64,000 nt of DNA from Aedes albopictus (GCF_035046485.1 NC_085136.1:297515080-297579079), one strand, 5' to 3'; counted from the first letter of the stretch, positions 10,825 to 22,692 are shown. Program-made: numbers and translations. The notes: generated from the letters alone by a model not told the origin.

Positions 10825-11736
10825 CAGGGGATGGCCAAAATGTTTGGGATAGGCAACTTTTTTTCTCCCACAAAAAAATGCTGTAACTTTTCATAGAGTG
10901 CATCAAAAAATCTCAAATTTGGACTGTTTGTCAACCTATTATATGTGCATCATTGGTACACATTTGGGCTCGATTGATTAATTTTCCGCGAGAACCGTTC
11001 GGGTAAAACACTATTATTTAGACAACAAATTTTTGAACTGTCATATCTCGGAAACCAGTGAACCGAATTGAATGATTTTTTTTAACGTTTATCAACAATA
11101 TATTGATACTTAATACAACGTTATAAAATGTAATATTTTCTCACGACGAATTAAGTTATACCGGATTGAAATTTTTACCCATATAGAGGAAAATAAGTCA
11201 AATTTACAATACCACCCAAAAAATACTAAATGTGTTCTTCCTTCAATCTAAACAGTCTCTAATATATCTGATTAGAGATAACTTGAGAACAGAAGTGGAA
11301 AATCTTTGGATATCAACACTAAAATTTATTGACATTGATGTAAAAAAATACATTTTTTCGAGAAAAATCCAAAAAGTGTCAATCCATGATATCTTTTTTC
11401 AACGTTTAAAAAGTACCTTTGTTTTAATAGTTTGTGAAGCATTACCATATTGTTAGTGTACGTTCAAAATTCATCCAATTCGGTTCAGTGGTTTCCGAGA
11501 TATGACACCTCAAAAAATGAGCTGTCTGAAAAATAGTGTTTTACCCGAACGGTTCTAACTTTGCGAAATATTAATCAATCGAGCCCAAATTTGTACCAAT
11601 GATGCACACATAATAGGTTGACAAACAGTCACAATTTGAGATTTTTTGATGCGCTCTATGAAAAGTTATAGCATGTTGAACTTTTTTTGTGAGAGAAAAA
11701 AAAGTTGCCTATCCCAAACATTTTGGCCATCCCCTG
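10825..11736 (+). mobile_element. 912-bp palindromic TA element, copy 1
   Basis: The left end CAGGGGATGGCCAAAATG and right end CATTTTGGCCATCCCCTG are perfect complements. The arms stay alike for some 250 bp or more (for example CTCGGAAACCAGTGAACCGA against its complement). TA flanks both ends at 10823-10824 and 11737-11738. The insertion lies within the right TIR of the surrounding element. No protein is encoded. A 922-bp second copy in opposite orientation is at 50767-51688. Confidence 0.9.
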
Positions 11737-11761
11737 TATTTATAATTTCTGAAACAGTCTA

Positions 11762-13190
11762 TATAGAACACTTGTTAAAATGGCATGCTTATTAGTGGGT
11801 CTGAATTGTTACTTGGGTGATTATACATACACAGTAACACAGTTCTTTCTCTTATTCTAGTCTTGAGGAAAACTAATTATATGGTTAGCAGTACATTTTG
11901 CTTTGTTCTTATGTTGATCACATTCTGAAACTAAGATGTCTATAGTGAATCAATGAGACACTTCACTACTCCATCACAGTTCAATCTTACTTTTAATCCG
12001 GAAGTCATGCTCACGTCCACAATTCATCAATTTGCTGCTCATCTCCCCTGCCGCGTTAAAAACGAGTAGCATGTACTGACCATCTAATCACGTTGCATCG
12101 CTTCATCACCTGCACTCCGTGACGATGGCTAACCACAACAAATGAGCGAAAAAACAAAGATGCATGATTGCAAAAGCAAAACGAAAAAAAAACTAAGCCG
12201 ATATAGCAAATTAATGGCACGTAAGGTTCACTGAATCGCCAACTGGCGGCACGCTCGATTGACGGCCCAATCGGATCTGACAAAGTGTTTTAATCGTCCC
12301 GGGGCTTGCCATCATCGCCAACATCGCATCACCACCGCACCGTCCGCGTGCCAATCGGATTGGCCACCATTGGTTATGGACGACTGTTATAATGGACGGT
12401 TGCGGTGCTACCGAATGCTCACTCATCCGGCGATGGAGAAGAGCGTTTGGTGTGATTACGATCATTAGATGTTTGCCATTTCTTCCGATGGACACCGACC
12501 GGCACGCTCCGGTGGCATTTGATGTCCTGCTGTCACTGTTGCTGCTGCTTCCATTCGAATGATGGTTGTTTTATCACTACGTGTCTGTGGCTGCTGCTGC
12601 TGTGATGAAGTGGTTGCACTTTTGCATTACCACTGATGACCATAATCGATGGGTTTTAGTTTGGATTGGAGTGATAGGTAAATGTTCGGTAGATGGATCG
12701 ATGCAAGCTATTTTTTGTGGAAGTTTAATAACACTTATTTACAAAATAAAACAAAAAAATGAACTACTATCGGACACGGTAAAGGCTTGGCCATCTGCAG
12801 GAATACAGTTAATCCCAAATAGGTGATTTGACTTAACTTGACTTAAATGAAGAACGTAGTGCGAATGGTAATGGTACATCATTGAATACGGCAGAACGTC
12901 GAACGATAAAAGCGGTAGTGGAAACAGAAGTCTAAGACAAAAATCTGGTGTGTGTTTAGCAAGTTGTAAGTTAATATGCTTTCTGTAACCCTTATAATTC
13001 TGGGAAGTGCATGATGATCCCGGGAACAAACCTGGATTTTCGGCGACAAATTATTATTAGTAAAGACATCGGTAAGGTAAAGTTACTGATGGGCTAGATT
13101 GCGATGCTTTATTACTCCGCCATCGTCTTGGAGGAATGGAAACATCAAATTGCGAAGGCCTGAGATTATTTTATAAGTGAGGACGTCGTG
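11762..13190. other. Single-copy-like DNA, no gene recognised
   Basis: This stretch lacks the repeat themes of its surroundings. Between about 12240 and 12660 it is more G/C-rich, with short GCTGCTGCT runs, and several overlapping frames are open on both strands. I see none with a known domain or convincing splice sites. It could hold regulatory DNA; that is only inference. Confidence 0.35.
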
Positions 13191-13196
13191 ATCCTG

Positions 13197-13491
13197 CACA
13201 GAAAAAAATATGTAATTAAAATTCAGCGAGAAATCATGCACATAAAGGGAATGCTAGAGTTAGTGAATTTTTACATGAGATATAATGTAAAATTACATTA
13301 CCATCGTGTAAATTTCTGCCAACCATCGCGTAAACCATCATGGACTCTAACCGGTTACGTGACTATTAGCGGAAATTTACACGATCGTAACGTAATTTTA
13401 CATGATATTTCATGTAAATATGCACTAACTTTAGCATTCCCTTTATGTGCATGACATCTCGCTGAATTTTACATGAATATTTTTTTCTGTG
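13197..13491 (+). mobile_element. CACAG-ended palindromic MITE, copy 1
   Basis: Ends CACAGAAAAAAATAT and ATTTTTTTCTGTG are inverted. Inner arms share GGGAATGCTAGAGTTAGTG with its complement. The centre carries CCGGTTACGTGACTATTAGC. A second copy lies in reverse orientation at 13641-13915. Confidence 0.85.
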
Positions 13492-13640
13492 CATGTAGAA
13501 GTATTATTGGACATTCTTTTAAAAGTTCCAAAAGTTCCATGGAGAATTCCCCCATGAGCTCTATCATAAAACTCCCGATAATTAATTTAGAAATTAAAAA
13601 AAAAATCCTATGGAAATTCCTGGGGTCTCCAGTTAGTCTA

Positions 13641-13915
13641 CACAGAAAAAAATATTCATGTAAAATTCAGCGAGAAGTCATGCACATAAAGGGAATGCTA
13701 AAGCTAGTGCATATTAACATGAAATATCATGTAGAATTACGTTACGATCGTGTAAATTTCCGCTAATAGTCACGTAACCGGTTAGAGTCCATGATGGTTT
13801 ACGCGATGGTTGGCAGAAATTTACACGATGGTAATGTAATTTTACATTATATCTCATGTAAAAATGCACTAACTCTAGCATTCCCTTTATTTGCATGATT
13901 TCTCGCTAAATTTTA
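13641..13915 (-). mobile_element. CACAG-ended palindromic MITE, copy 2, reversed, one end missing
   Basis: The sequence is the reverse of copy 1, including GTCACGTAACCGGTTAGAG and CATGATGGTTTACGCGATGG. The right end stops at TCTCGCTAAATTTTAATA and lacks the terminal CTGTG. Together the two copies and the 149-bp spacer form a larger inverted structure. Confidence 0.85.
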
Positions 13916-13919
13916 ATAG

Positions 13920-14580
13920 AGAGTACTCTAGTTTTCTGGTATGGATTCTCTCAGAATCTTTAGAGGTATTCTTCCAGTATCCTGTGGTGTTTCTTCAGAT
14001 TCCCGAAATGGATTCTCCCTGAATCCTGTGACGGATTGTCTCAGAATCCTGTGAGTAGTTTTTGCTCGGGATTCTCTCAGAATGCTTAGACGGATATCCT
14101 CAGAACTCCCTAGGGGGCTGTCCAAAAACCACGTGGTCATTTTTTTGGGACTTCTCAAACCCCCCCCCCCCCCCCCGTGGTCATTAGTCCATACAAAATT
14201 TTTTATTCGTCCATACAAAATGCTCATTGGCCGAACCCCCCCCCCCCCCCCTCATGACCACGTGGTTTATGGATAGCCCCTAGCGGATTCTTCCAGAATC
14301 CTGAGAGGGATTCTCCTAGAATTCTGATAAAAATTCTTCTGCATTAATGAAAGACATCTTCATTGGCGTAAATAGGGGCGGCCAGGGGGAGGGCCTGGCC
14401 CCCTCCATAATGATCCATTCCGAAAAAAAATCACGAGATTCAGGCAATAAATATTGTTTAAGCAGTTCTGGAGTATACAAAAACTAAATCAACATGACTG
14501 TACCCCCTCCTCCCTAGACCTATGAAGACGCTTATGAAGACATCCAATCAGTATCCTGGAAGAGATTGCCCCAGAGCCCT
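13920..14580. repeat. Degenerate 23-bp repeat (GGATTCTCTCAGAATCCTG type)
   Basis: Loose units of about 23 bp such as GGATTCTCCCTGAATCCTG and GGATTGTCTCAGAATCCTG follow one another. The array is interrupted by a MITE at 14114-14280 and by a non-repeat patch at about 14345-14540. It continues after the long palindrome at 16470. Confidence 0.65.
14114..14280. mobile_element. MITE with GGGGCTGTCC ends and two long C tracts
   Basis: Ends GGGGCTGTCCAAAAACCACG and CGTGGTTTATGGATAGCCCC are inverted. TAG flanks both ends (14111-14113, 14281-14283). Two runs of 17 and 16 cytosines (14160-14176 and 14236-14251) lie inside on the same strand. Confidence 0.75.
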
Positions 14581-14581
14581 G

Positions 14582-16469
14582 CACAGTGGTTGAAATCGCG
14601 AAAAACACGATCGTGGGCATTTTGAGTGTGATAATGTGAAAATAATATAATGTGATGTTCTGCAAAGTTGTTACATATTTTAAGGAGCAACTTTTGATAA
14701 CTTTTGATTTTTGATAAATTTACCCAAAAGTTAGATGAAAAATCTATTTTCTACAAAAGCAAAGAAAACTAAATGGTGTCTTCGGCAAAGTTATAGATAA
14801 TATCATGCAGAAAAATATTGCCGAAGAGACTTTTGCTCTATCTTTTGAAATGAGCGATATATAATAAATTTAGTATAAAAACCCCTTAAAACCTTGAAAA
14901 GCCACTGCTTTATATCTCTTTTGGATTAGGTTTTCGAGGCTTCCGATGTTCTGAAGACTTTTTCATTATGTTATTATGCATCTTTTTTCTTAAGACAGTG
15001 TTGCCATATTTTCATTGTTTCTATGTGATTTTTTGATTTTCCTATAAAAAATGACTGTTTTTAATAATGAGATATCTCGAAAAGTTGCAAAAAGTTGCAA
15101 AAAATTCAAAGCATGATGAAAAGTTGAATAAAATTGCTATCTTATACAGGTCAACTGATGAGTTGCTCTCTGTCTCTTCGATGCTTAAAATCTGTTTGAA
15201 AATGGTCACTTTCACACTTTTAAATGTTGAAATAAATACTTTTTCCATGTGATAATCTAAAAATTGTGCTATACAATGTTCAGCAAAGTTGTTGCATATT
15301 TTTAGAGCAAACTTTTGACAAAATTACTTTTTTTTTAAATTGCCTTAAAGTTAGATAAAAAAAATATTTTTCTTGGGAATCCGCAAATCAAAATGGCGTC
15401 TTCAGGAAAGTTGTTCTAAATGGTAAATGGAAAAACTTTGTCGAAGACACCATGACTCTATCTTCAAAAATGACCATTTTAGAGCTGATTTTATGAAAAA
15501 AAAAAACCCTTAAAAGTTTAGAAAAACATGAAAATTTCACTTAACTTTTTTATATTTGATTTCCTTGACATGAAATGTTTGAGGAACTATTTTGTATTCA
15601 ATAAATGCACAAGTTATCTTGAATATTTCTCTTGATAACATGCGTTTTCAAAGAAAAAAAGCACATTTTTGAACCAAAATATTTTTTTATCTAACTTTAA
15701 GGCATTTTTTTTAAATAAGTAATTTTGTCAAAAGTTTGCTCTAAAAATATGCAACAATTTTGCTGAACATTGTATAGTACAATCTTTAGATTATCACATG
15801 GAAAAAGTATTTATTTCAACATTTAAAATTGTGAAAGTGACAATTTTCAAACAGATTTTAAGCATCGAAGAGACAGAGAGCAACTCATCAGTTGACCTGT
15901 ATAAGATAGCAATTTTATTCAACTTTTCATCATGCTTTGAATTTTTTGCAACTTTTTGCAACTTTTCGAGATATCTCATTATTAAAAACAGTCATTTTTT
16001 ATAGGAAAATTAAAAAATCACATAGAAACAATGAAAATATGGCAACACTGTCTAAAGAAAAAAGATGCACAATAACATAATGAAAAAGTCTTCAGAGCAT
16101 CGGAAGCCTCGAAAACCTAATCCAAAAGAAATATAAAGCATTTAGTGGCTTTTCAAGGTTTTAAGGGGTTTTTTATACTAAATTTATTATATATCGCTCA
16201 TTTCAAAAGATAGAGCAAAAGTCTCTTCAGCAATATTTTTCTGCATGATATTATCTATAACTTTGCCGAAGACACTATTTAGTTTTCTTTGCTTTTGTAG
16301 AAAATAGATTTTTCATCTAACTTTTGGGTAAATTTATCAAAAAACAAAAGTTAACAAAAGTTGCTCCTTAAAATATGTAACAACTTTGCAGAACATCACA
16401 TTATATTATTTTCACATTATCACACTCAAAATGCCCACGATCGTGTTTTTCGCGATTTCAATCACTGTG
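14582..16469. mobile_element. 1.9-kb near-perfect palindrome with 5-bp target duplication
   Basis: The ends are CACAGTGGTTGAAATCGCG and CGCGATTTCAATCACTGTG. The arms of about 790 bp (14582-15374 and 15676-16469) are nearly identical inverted copies around a loop of about 300 bp. CCCTG flanks each end (14577-14581 and 16470-16474). Taking out the element rejoins the surrounding 23-bp repeat as CAGAGCCCTGAGAGGGATTC. Open frames of 61-68 codons are mirrored in both arms and are not genes. It is a long foldback, non-autonomous transposon; the superfamily is unclear. Confidence 0.9.
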
Positions 16470-16960
16470 CCCTGAGAGGGATTCTCTACATTATTAAGGG
16501 CGAACGGGACGGTCGAGGAAATATTCGCCATTGCTCTGTTGCTACTAAGATGGTAATCTCAGATTCTACTTTATATTTTGCAACAAAAACCTATCATTGT
16601 GTATGCTCACTTGCAGTGCATATGCTGATTGGTTTTCAGCATCTTCGGTGCAATAGAGCTCGAGATTACCATCTTCAAAATCGCGAGGCAAATTGTTAGA
16701 AAGAGAGGTAAGATAGGAAAAATAACACGGGGTCCCGTTTCACCTTAAGAAAAATTCATCCAGAATCCTTAGAGGGATTCTCAAAAAAAAAAAAAAAACC
16801 AATGTTCGGAATCCAGAGATGGACTGACCTAGAATCCTGAGAAGGATGCACTAGAACTCTGAAAGGGACTCACTAGACTAGACCATAATAAGGATTCCTC
16901 GAGAATCCTGAGAAAGATTCACTTGGACTCCTGGGAGGGATTGCCCAAAATACCCGAGAT
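16470..16960. repeat. Degenerate 23-bp repeat, continuation
   Basis: Units like CAGAATCCTTAGAGGGATTC and GAGAATCCTGAGAAAGATTC continue the array cut by the palindrome. A non-repeat insert sits at about 16500-16740. Confidence 0.55.
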
Positions 16961-17229
16961 GTACAAGTATGTCTCGATTTAGTAAACCCCAGATTATGTA
17001 GACCCTCGATTTTATGTATATTTTTTGATGGTTGATGCATTATAAAAAAAAGTAATATTTTTGAATCGAAAGAAAATTCGAATGTAAAAAAATCGATTCG
17101 GTCGATTTCGTGGGGCTTTAACATCAATTCAAAAAATCGATTAATCGGAACAAAAACATCGATGTTGCGAACATCGATTCAAAATTGCCCAACGCTACTG
17201 CGAATCTTAAACAATTACTCTTAAGAATC
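16961..17229. other. AT-rich DNA with ATCGAT-type motifs
   Basis: Several ATCGATT elements occur between 17088 and 17190. Nothing else is seen. Confidence 0.35.
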
Positions 17230-18790
17230 TCTTGAGGGATTAAGCAGGAAACTCTTCCAGCATTTTTCTCTTGGACTACTCCAAGAGTTTTTGCTAGGAT
17301 CACTCAAGAACGTATACTTGAAATGTCTTCAAAAGTTTTTACGGGAATAACTCCTAAAGTTTTGTCGGAAAAACCCCTCCAGGATTTCTTTTGAGAATTC
17401 CAACAGAAGCTTCTCCAGCAATTCCTTTGGGAGTTACATCGAGACATTTTTAACAAGTTCCTCTGGCTGTGTTTACAAAGGTTCTGTAGACTCTGCAGGA
17501 GTCTTCAGAGAGATTCCTCAAGGAGTTCTCACGAATGAATTCGGAAATTCCTCGAAGAAAGCCTACGAATATTCCTAGAATTAGTTCAGAAACATCTCCA
17601 GGAACTTCTCCAGAGAATTCTACAAATTTCTTTTGGTAGTTCTATCAAAAGTTCCTTAGAACATTTTAAGGAAACAGTTCGTTCAAAAACTTCATTTGGA
17701 GTTGTTTTTTTCGGAAAATTGTTCAGAAATTCCTTGAAAAATGTTTCATGGAAAAAATCTCCATTAATGTCCCTCGAGGATCACCCAAATTTGAAAATTC
17801 GTTTAGCATTTTTTTCTGAGATCCACCCTAAAATATGCCATGAATTTAATTCTGAATTTCCTATATGATTTCTCCCCACGAATTTTCCCAAAAAATTCTT
17901 GTGCAGTCTTTTCCGAAAACTCTTCAAGAGCTCTTCGGCGGTTCCACCAGAAAATTCTTCGGGAATTCTCCCAGAAAATTCCAAAATGAGCTCATTAGAC
18001 AGTTTCTGCGAGAATCTTTTCAAGAATTCATTTGGAAAATTCGTCGGAATTTCCTTCGACAATTCATACGAGAATTTCTCCGGTTCCTTCGGAAATTCGT
18101 CTATGAAAATACTACAACAATTAATTCCTTAAAAATTATTTCTGGATTTTTTCTAAAATCGCTTTTTTTTAATTCTCAAGGAGTTGATGCGGAAACTCCA
18201 CCAGTAAAGCTTACAAAATTTGAAAATACATACCTTCCGAATTTCCTTCGTTGCTTTAAAAGTTCTGTCAAAAGTTTATCCGAAAATGACTTTAAGAGTT
18301 TATTTGAAAAAATAAATCAAAAAAGTTTACTTGAAAATCTCTCGCAAATTTCTGTCAGAGTTCCTTCGAAATTTCCTCTTGGAGTTAATTATGAGAATTA
18401 TTTAGCTTTTTTTTTCAAAATTCCTTCAGAAATTCTAACTGGACGTCTACCAGGTTCATATGTGATACTGCACGAGTGAGTTGAGAATTTCCCCTTGGAA
18501 ATTCTTGAGGAATTTTCTCCAGGAGTTCTAAGGAAGTTCTTCCTAGAGTTACAAATTTCTTCAGAAGTTTTTTTTTCAGATTTTTTTCCTTAAGTTTTAA
18601 CGGAAATTTTCACAAGTTTTTCCCAAAGTTTTTTCTAAAATTCCGGTAAGGATTCCTTCGGAAGTTTTTGCACAAGATCCTTCGGAAATTACTTCCAAAT
18701 TTCTCTCCAAAATTTCCCAGAGAACTACTCGCTTAATCCTCCACAAGTTTCTCCGGCAGTTTCTACAAATGATTTTTTTCGGGAATTTCT
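17230..18790. repeat. Degenerate 12-bp repeat array
   Basis: Short units of about 12 bp such as GAATTCCTCCAG or AATTTCCTTCGG repeat loosely for 1.5 kb. The period of four codons keeps frames open and gives peptides like FPKTLQELFGG on one strand and NSSGILPENS on another. These frames, up to 204 codons at 17865-18479, are products of the repeat. Confidence 0.7.
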
Positions 18791-21190
18791 TTAGAGGTTC
18801 CTAAAACTGCGTCCAGAAAGCATCAAGAAGTTGATCACAACTGGAAACAGTACTGTAATGGTTTATTACGCAACGCAAATCAGTGCTGTAATGAACCATG
18901 ACAGCACTTAATTTGGTGTAGGAAAGTAGGCCTTTTCCTGTCAGATTTGCGAGAGGTAAAACAGCCTATTACGGTGAGAAATTGCAAAATGTTTGTTGTT
19001 TTACCGTACAAATGAAAATGAGTACCGATTTATTTCGGTGAGAAAATTACCAAACGAATCTTAGTGTGTATCATTGCTAACAATAAGCGAAAGGCCTTTT
19101 GAAGTGCAGTATGCGACGACAAGAGACGTATTTACGAATGTATATATAGATATATATGTGTATATAGAAGAAAGAATTTTCTGGGAAAAATACATGAGAA
19201 TCCTAAATGATCGAGGGAAAACTGAATAAATATAATCTTAGACCGATTAAGATGGTGCTCTACTACGCTCAACGTTGGAAAACTAACAGGCTGCTGGAGA
19301 GAAACAGTCCAAAACTAGCTCGTGCAGTGTACACCTTTGAAACAACCCACCATCCCCCGAAGGCAGTGCATCCCCAACCCCAACACCGGAAGGCAGTGGC
19401 CCAAATCCTCCCACATTTACCCGCATGAAGTTTTCCTAATTAAAACCGAAAGATTAGATCATTGTTCCACAAGTGATAATCTCATTGCGCCGAGCCAGTT
19501 GCGTGGCGACGACGAACAGCAATCCGGAACGATGGCACTATTCGCACTCACATCACATGCCACTTATGGGCGCAGTTCGAACAAGCTCATTGCATTGAAG
19601 ACAAACTTCATGGAAGTGGATGCACTGCATAGACACTTTCCAAACCGTCGTCGGTAGTCAGTACTAGTACTCCGGCCGGAAGCGCTTTGTCCAATTTGCT
19701 CTCATCGAGGTGCGGAATCAATTAGGCACCGCGCCGCGTGCGTTGCACCCAGACGGCGGAGGAAGGCAGAGATGTGTACCCAAGTCGCAGCCTCTTCAAT
19801 GGTGGCTCCGCTTCTCAGCTGCGTCTATTGTCAGCCACTACTGAGTAGGTAGGTACGCCCGCAATTCGTTTCTCCATTATTTGTCTTAATTTGCCGTGAG
19901 TTTAATTTGTGTGCTCTATTTGAACGCCATTCAATTAAGCTATTTTCCGCAAATTCACTCCCCGCGTGAACTGAGGGGGGTCGGAACTGACGACGAGTGC
20001 CAAGAGCAGCAGCGATGAGCTAAATTTGATCAGCTCCCATTCAACCTCCCTCGCTCTGTGCCATGAACGAACGATTTGAACGCGTTTGATCGTTAACGCT
20101 AAAACCGCGCTCAACTCGTCACTTTTCTGCTTCTGCTGCAGATGCGGAGATACGGAGGAAGATTTTGGAAAGAGATGCGAAACGACGACAGACCGGTGAT
20201 AATCCGGATCAGTACTGGTGCGTGGAGAGTTTCTGCTCCGAATTTGGTCGACGACAAACCGCTTATTAGTGTTTGTTTACGCAGCCGGAACGAGCCGAAC
20301 TGAAACCCTGGACTGAGGAGGTGGTCGCTGGGTAATTGGCGGGTTGATGAGACTGCCCTGTGGGAAATTTGATGCTAATTAGATACGTGCGTTGTTGTGC
20401 GTAGGAAAGTTGCCTAGATAATTTAATGGTTGCCCGCTTTATTTTTCATAACAGGTAGACATTGTTTTGGCGTGGACGAAATGTGGTTACGCTTGTGTTA
20501 TAAAATATTTCGAAACAATAATGTTGTACAAAGCCATTACAGCTATGACCTTAGGGACCCTAAGGAGTGTGTCGGAAAAGAACTATAAATGTTCAGGATG
20601 CTCTATCTCGAAGCATGTTTGGTCTTATCATTTCGGTTCTTCTATCAAATCTTCGCAATATAGTCAAATTTAGAACAGCCTGAAGGAATTTTAAAAATGT
20701 TTAGCATAATGGAAAATATGGTAGAATGAATACATCTCACAAATCAAAGCTTTGGGCAAATTGTTGTTTCTAAAAGGTTTTTCAGCGTTCCAATTACCTG
20801 AAGCGATTAAAATTTGTATGGGAAAAAATCTGGAAAATAATTATTATTGATAGCAGTTATGTACACATAACATATCACTGAACACCAACTTAAAAAAAAT
20901 ATTTTTGATCGAAAAAGCCTCAACATTTGAAAAAAGGCCTATCAAAAAAAAAAACAAATTTTGGTCGAGCTTTGACACTCTGTTTTAAATATCTTCAAAG
21001 GTTATAGAAGAATCCAATCACAATCCACAATCAATTTCATTTTAGGTTCCATAACGCCTACACCGCATTGACTGCATTCGTGGAAGAATTGTTGTTTGGA
21101 TCGAGTCCGTTGCCGCGCGGCCAACAGCAAACCCAGATCGATACATTAGTTCCCACCTGCGATTTTTATACTTTTTTTACGCGGATTCAC
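18791..21190. other. Mostly single-copy-like DNA, no clear gene
   Basis: The part from about 19440 to 20460 is more G/C-rich, lacks the repeat themes of the neighbourhood and may be old unique sequence, possibly regulatory. A (TA)-rich tract lies at 19139-19166. Nothing outside the weak exon candidate at 20142-20303 suggests coding. Confidence 0.35.
20142..20303 (+). CDS. Weak candidate small exon or 53-codon frame
   Basis: A good pyrimidine-rich splice acceptor (CTTCTGCTGCAG, AG at 20140-20141) is directly followed by ATG. The frame stays open for 53 codons, beginning MRRYGGRFWKEMRNDD and ending at TGA. A GT that could act as donor (GTGCGTGG) lies near 20219. There is no recognisable domain. 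This may be chance in a G/C-richer patch and is listed only because signal and frame coincide. Confidence 0.15.
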   Translation: MRRYGGRFWKEMRNDDRPVIIRISTGAWRVSAPNLVDDKPLISVCLRSRNEPN

Positions 21191-21224
21191 TAACTTACAA
21201 CTAATTTCAGCATTTTCAGCGAAT

Positions 21225-21660
21225 TTCAGGATTTTTTTTTAAAGAATTTCTGAAGAAATTCAATAGTGAATCAATGAAGAAATTCCTGGAAAAAAAACCT
21301 GAAGGAATTCCTGGAGGAATCCGTGGAAAATTCCCTGCACAAATTTCTTGCGGTATTCCTCGAGGAGTTCTTGGAAGACTTCCGGGACACATTCCCGGGG
21401 AATTCTGGCAGAAATTCCTAGAGGATTTTCTGGAGAAATTTCTGAAGGTATTGCTGGAGGAATTCCTGAAAAAATTTCTGAAGTTCTTCCACGACAAATT
21501 TCTGAAAGAATTCCTGGATGAATTTCTGGGGGAATTTTCGAGGAATTCCTGAAGAAATTCATGGATGAATCCCTGGAGGAATTGCTGATAAAAATTCTTT
21601 GGAATTTCCTGGTGGTATTCATGGAGGAATCCTTGGAGGAATTCTCGCGGAAAATTTAAA
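21225..21660. repeat. Degenerate 12-bp repeat array (GAATTCCTGGAG type)
   Basis: Units of GAATTCCTGGAG with many variants run for about 430 bp. Both strands are open in several frames because 12 is a multiple of three: plus strand EEFLKKFLKFF-like, minus strand IPPGIPS-like. None is a gene. Confidence 0.85.
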
Positions 21661-22400
21661 AAAAAATATTCTTGAGATGGTAACTTTATAAGCATTCATT
21701 GCTGAAATTTTTGGAATATACTTTTTTTCTTTACTGAGTTATGGTCAATTTTGTGAAAATGACCATGTAAGCCTATATTATATGGTCATTTTAAAAAATT
21801 GGCCACAACTCAGGAACGAAAATAAGTACATTCCAAAAATTTCAGCAATCAATGCTTATAAAATTACCTTCTCAAAAATATTTTTTAGAAAATTTTCCAC
21901 GAGTTCGGACATAGTTTTTTCCGGTTTTTCATTATGAATTTTCTCAACGGTGGAAAATTTTGTAGAAAACTTTTTCCACTTCATATTTTTTTTTTAATTC
22001 CTGTGAAAATTTGTTTTCATTTTCATTAAAACAACTTTGTTTCCACGATGCTTCGTTCTTGAGTTATGATTTTTCAAAGAAAAGGCTTTTATGGCACACT
22101 TGGACATTTTTTAACAAAATTGACCATAACTCAAAAACGAAAAAAAGTGAATTCCAAAAATTTCAGCGATTGAAGCTTATAAAATAACCTTCTCAAAAAT
22201 ATTTTTTCAAAAATTTTCCACGAGTTTGGGCATAGTTTTTACGGATTTTCTTTACGAATTTTCTCAACTGTGGAAAATTTTGTGAAAAACTTTTTCCAGT
22301 TCATATTTTTTTTCTTAATCCTGAGAAAATTTGCTTTCATTTTCTAAAAAAACTTTGTTTCTACGATGCTTCGTTCTTGAGTTATGATTTTTCTAAATAA
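21656..22400. repeat. Inverted pair followed by a tandem repeat of about 315 bp
   Basis: 21656-21770 and 21775-21900 are inverted copies (TTCAGCAATCAATGCTTATA and its near-complement). The right copy then begins a tandem repeat. Two direct units start near 21858 and 22178, each running from TTATAAAAT.ACCTTCTCAA through TTTTCCACGAGTT to GCTTCGTTCTTGAGTTATGA. There is no coding sequence. Confidence 0.7.
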
Positions 22401-22568
22401 GTAGTGTCAGGGGAAAACAAAAAGTTCCATCTGAGCTTTCTGGGCAAATAGGCGACCTTGAATTTTTCTTAATATTTTTTGTTCATATATCCATGACCCC
22501 TGCCTGTGGAGAAATTTTCATGAAAATCTGAGACCCTTCGGCCCAAACCCGTACGGTAATAAAAAAAG

Positions 22569-22692
22569 CTCAACATGGTTCCAAAACAGTGACGGCAGCA
22601 TATGTAAGGATTGCACATAAGTCACTGTGACTTACTGCGCAACCCTTACATACGCTGCCGTCACTGTTTTGTAACCATGTGTGTTGCTTGGG
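22569..22692. mobile_element. Small hairpin MITE, one end lost
   Basis: Arms carry AACAGTGACGGCAGC and GCTGCCGTCACTGTT around a centre of AAGTCACTGTGACTT. The right end reads ATGTGTGTTGCTTGGG, the same end as the MITE at 35322-35488; the matching left end is missing. Confidence 0.75.

Larger units (their letters stand above)
9726..11759 (-). mobile_element. TA-flanked TIR element (GACTGTTTCAG family), split by two later insertions
   Basis: The right end carries CTGAAACAGTC next to TA and the left end carries CTGTTTCAGAAATTA. The whole element matches, in reverse orientation, the uninterrupted 915-bp copy at 29923-30837. Here it is lengthened by the 156-bp MITE (9971-10126) and the 912-bp palindrome (10825-11736). 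The TIRs and TA target suggest a Tc1/mariner-type non-autonomous element. No transposase frame is present. Confidence 0.8.

Noticed and set aside
15042..16004. Mirrored 68-codon frames in the long palindrome as a conserved peptide
   Set aside because: They are identical only because the arms are inverted copies; the composition is A/T-rich non-coding.
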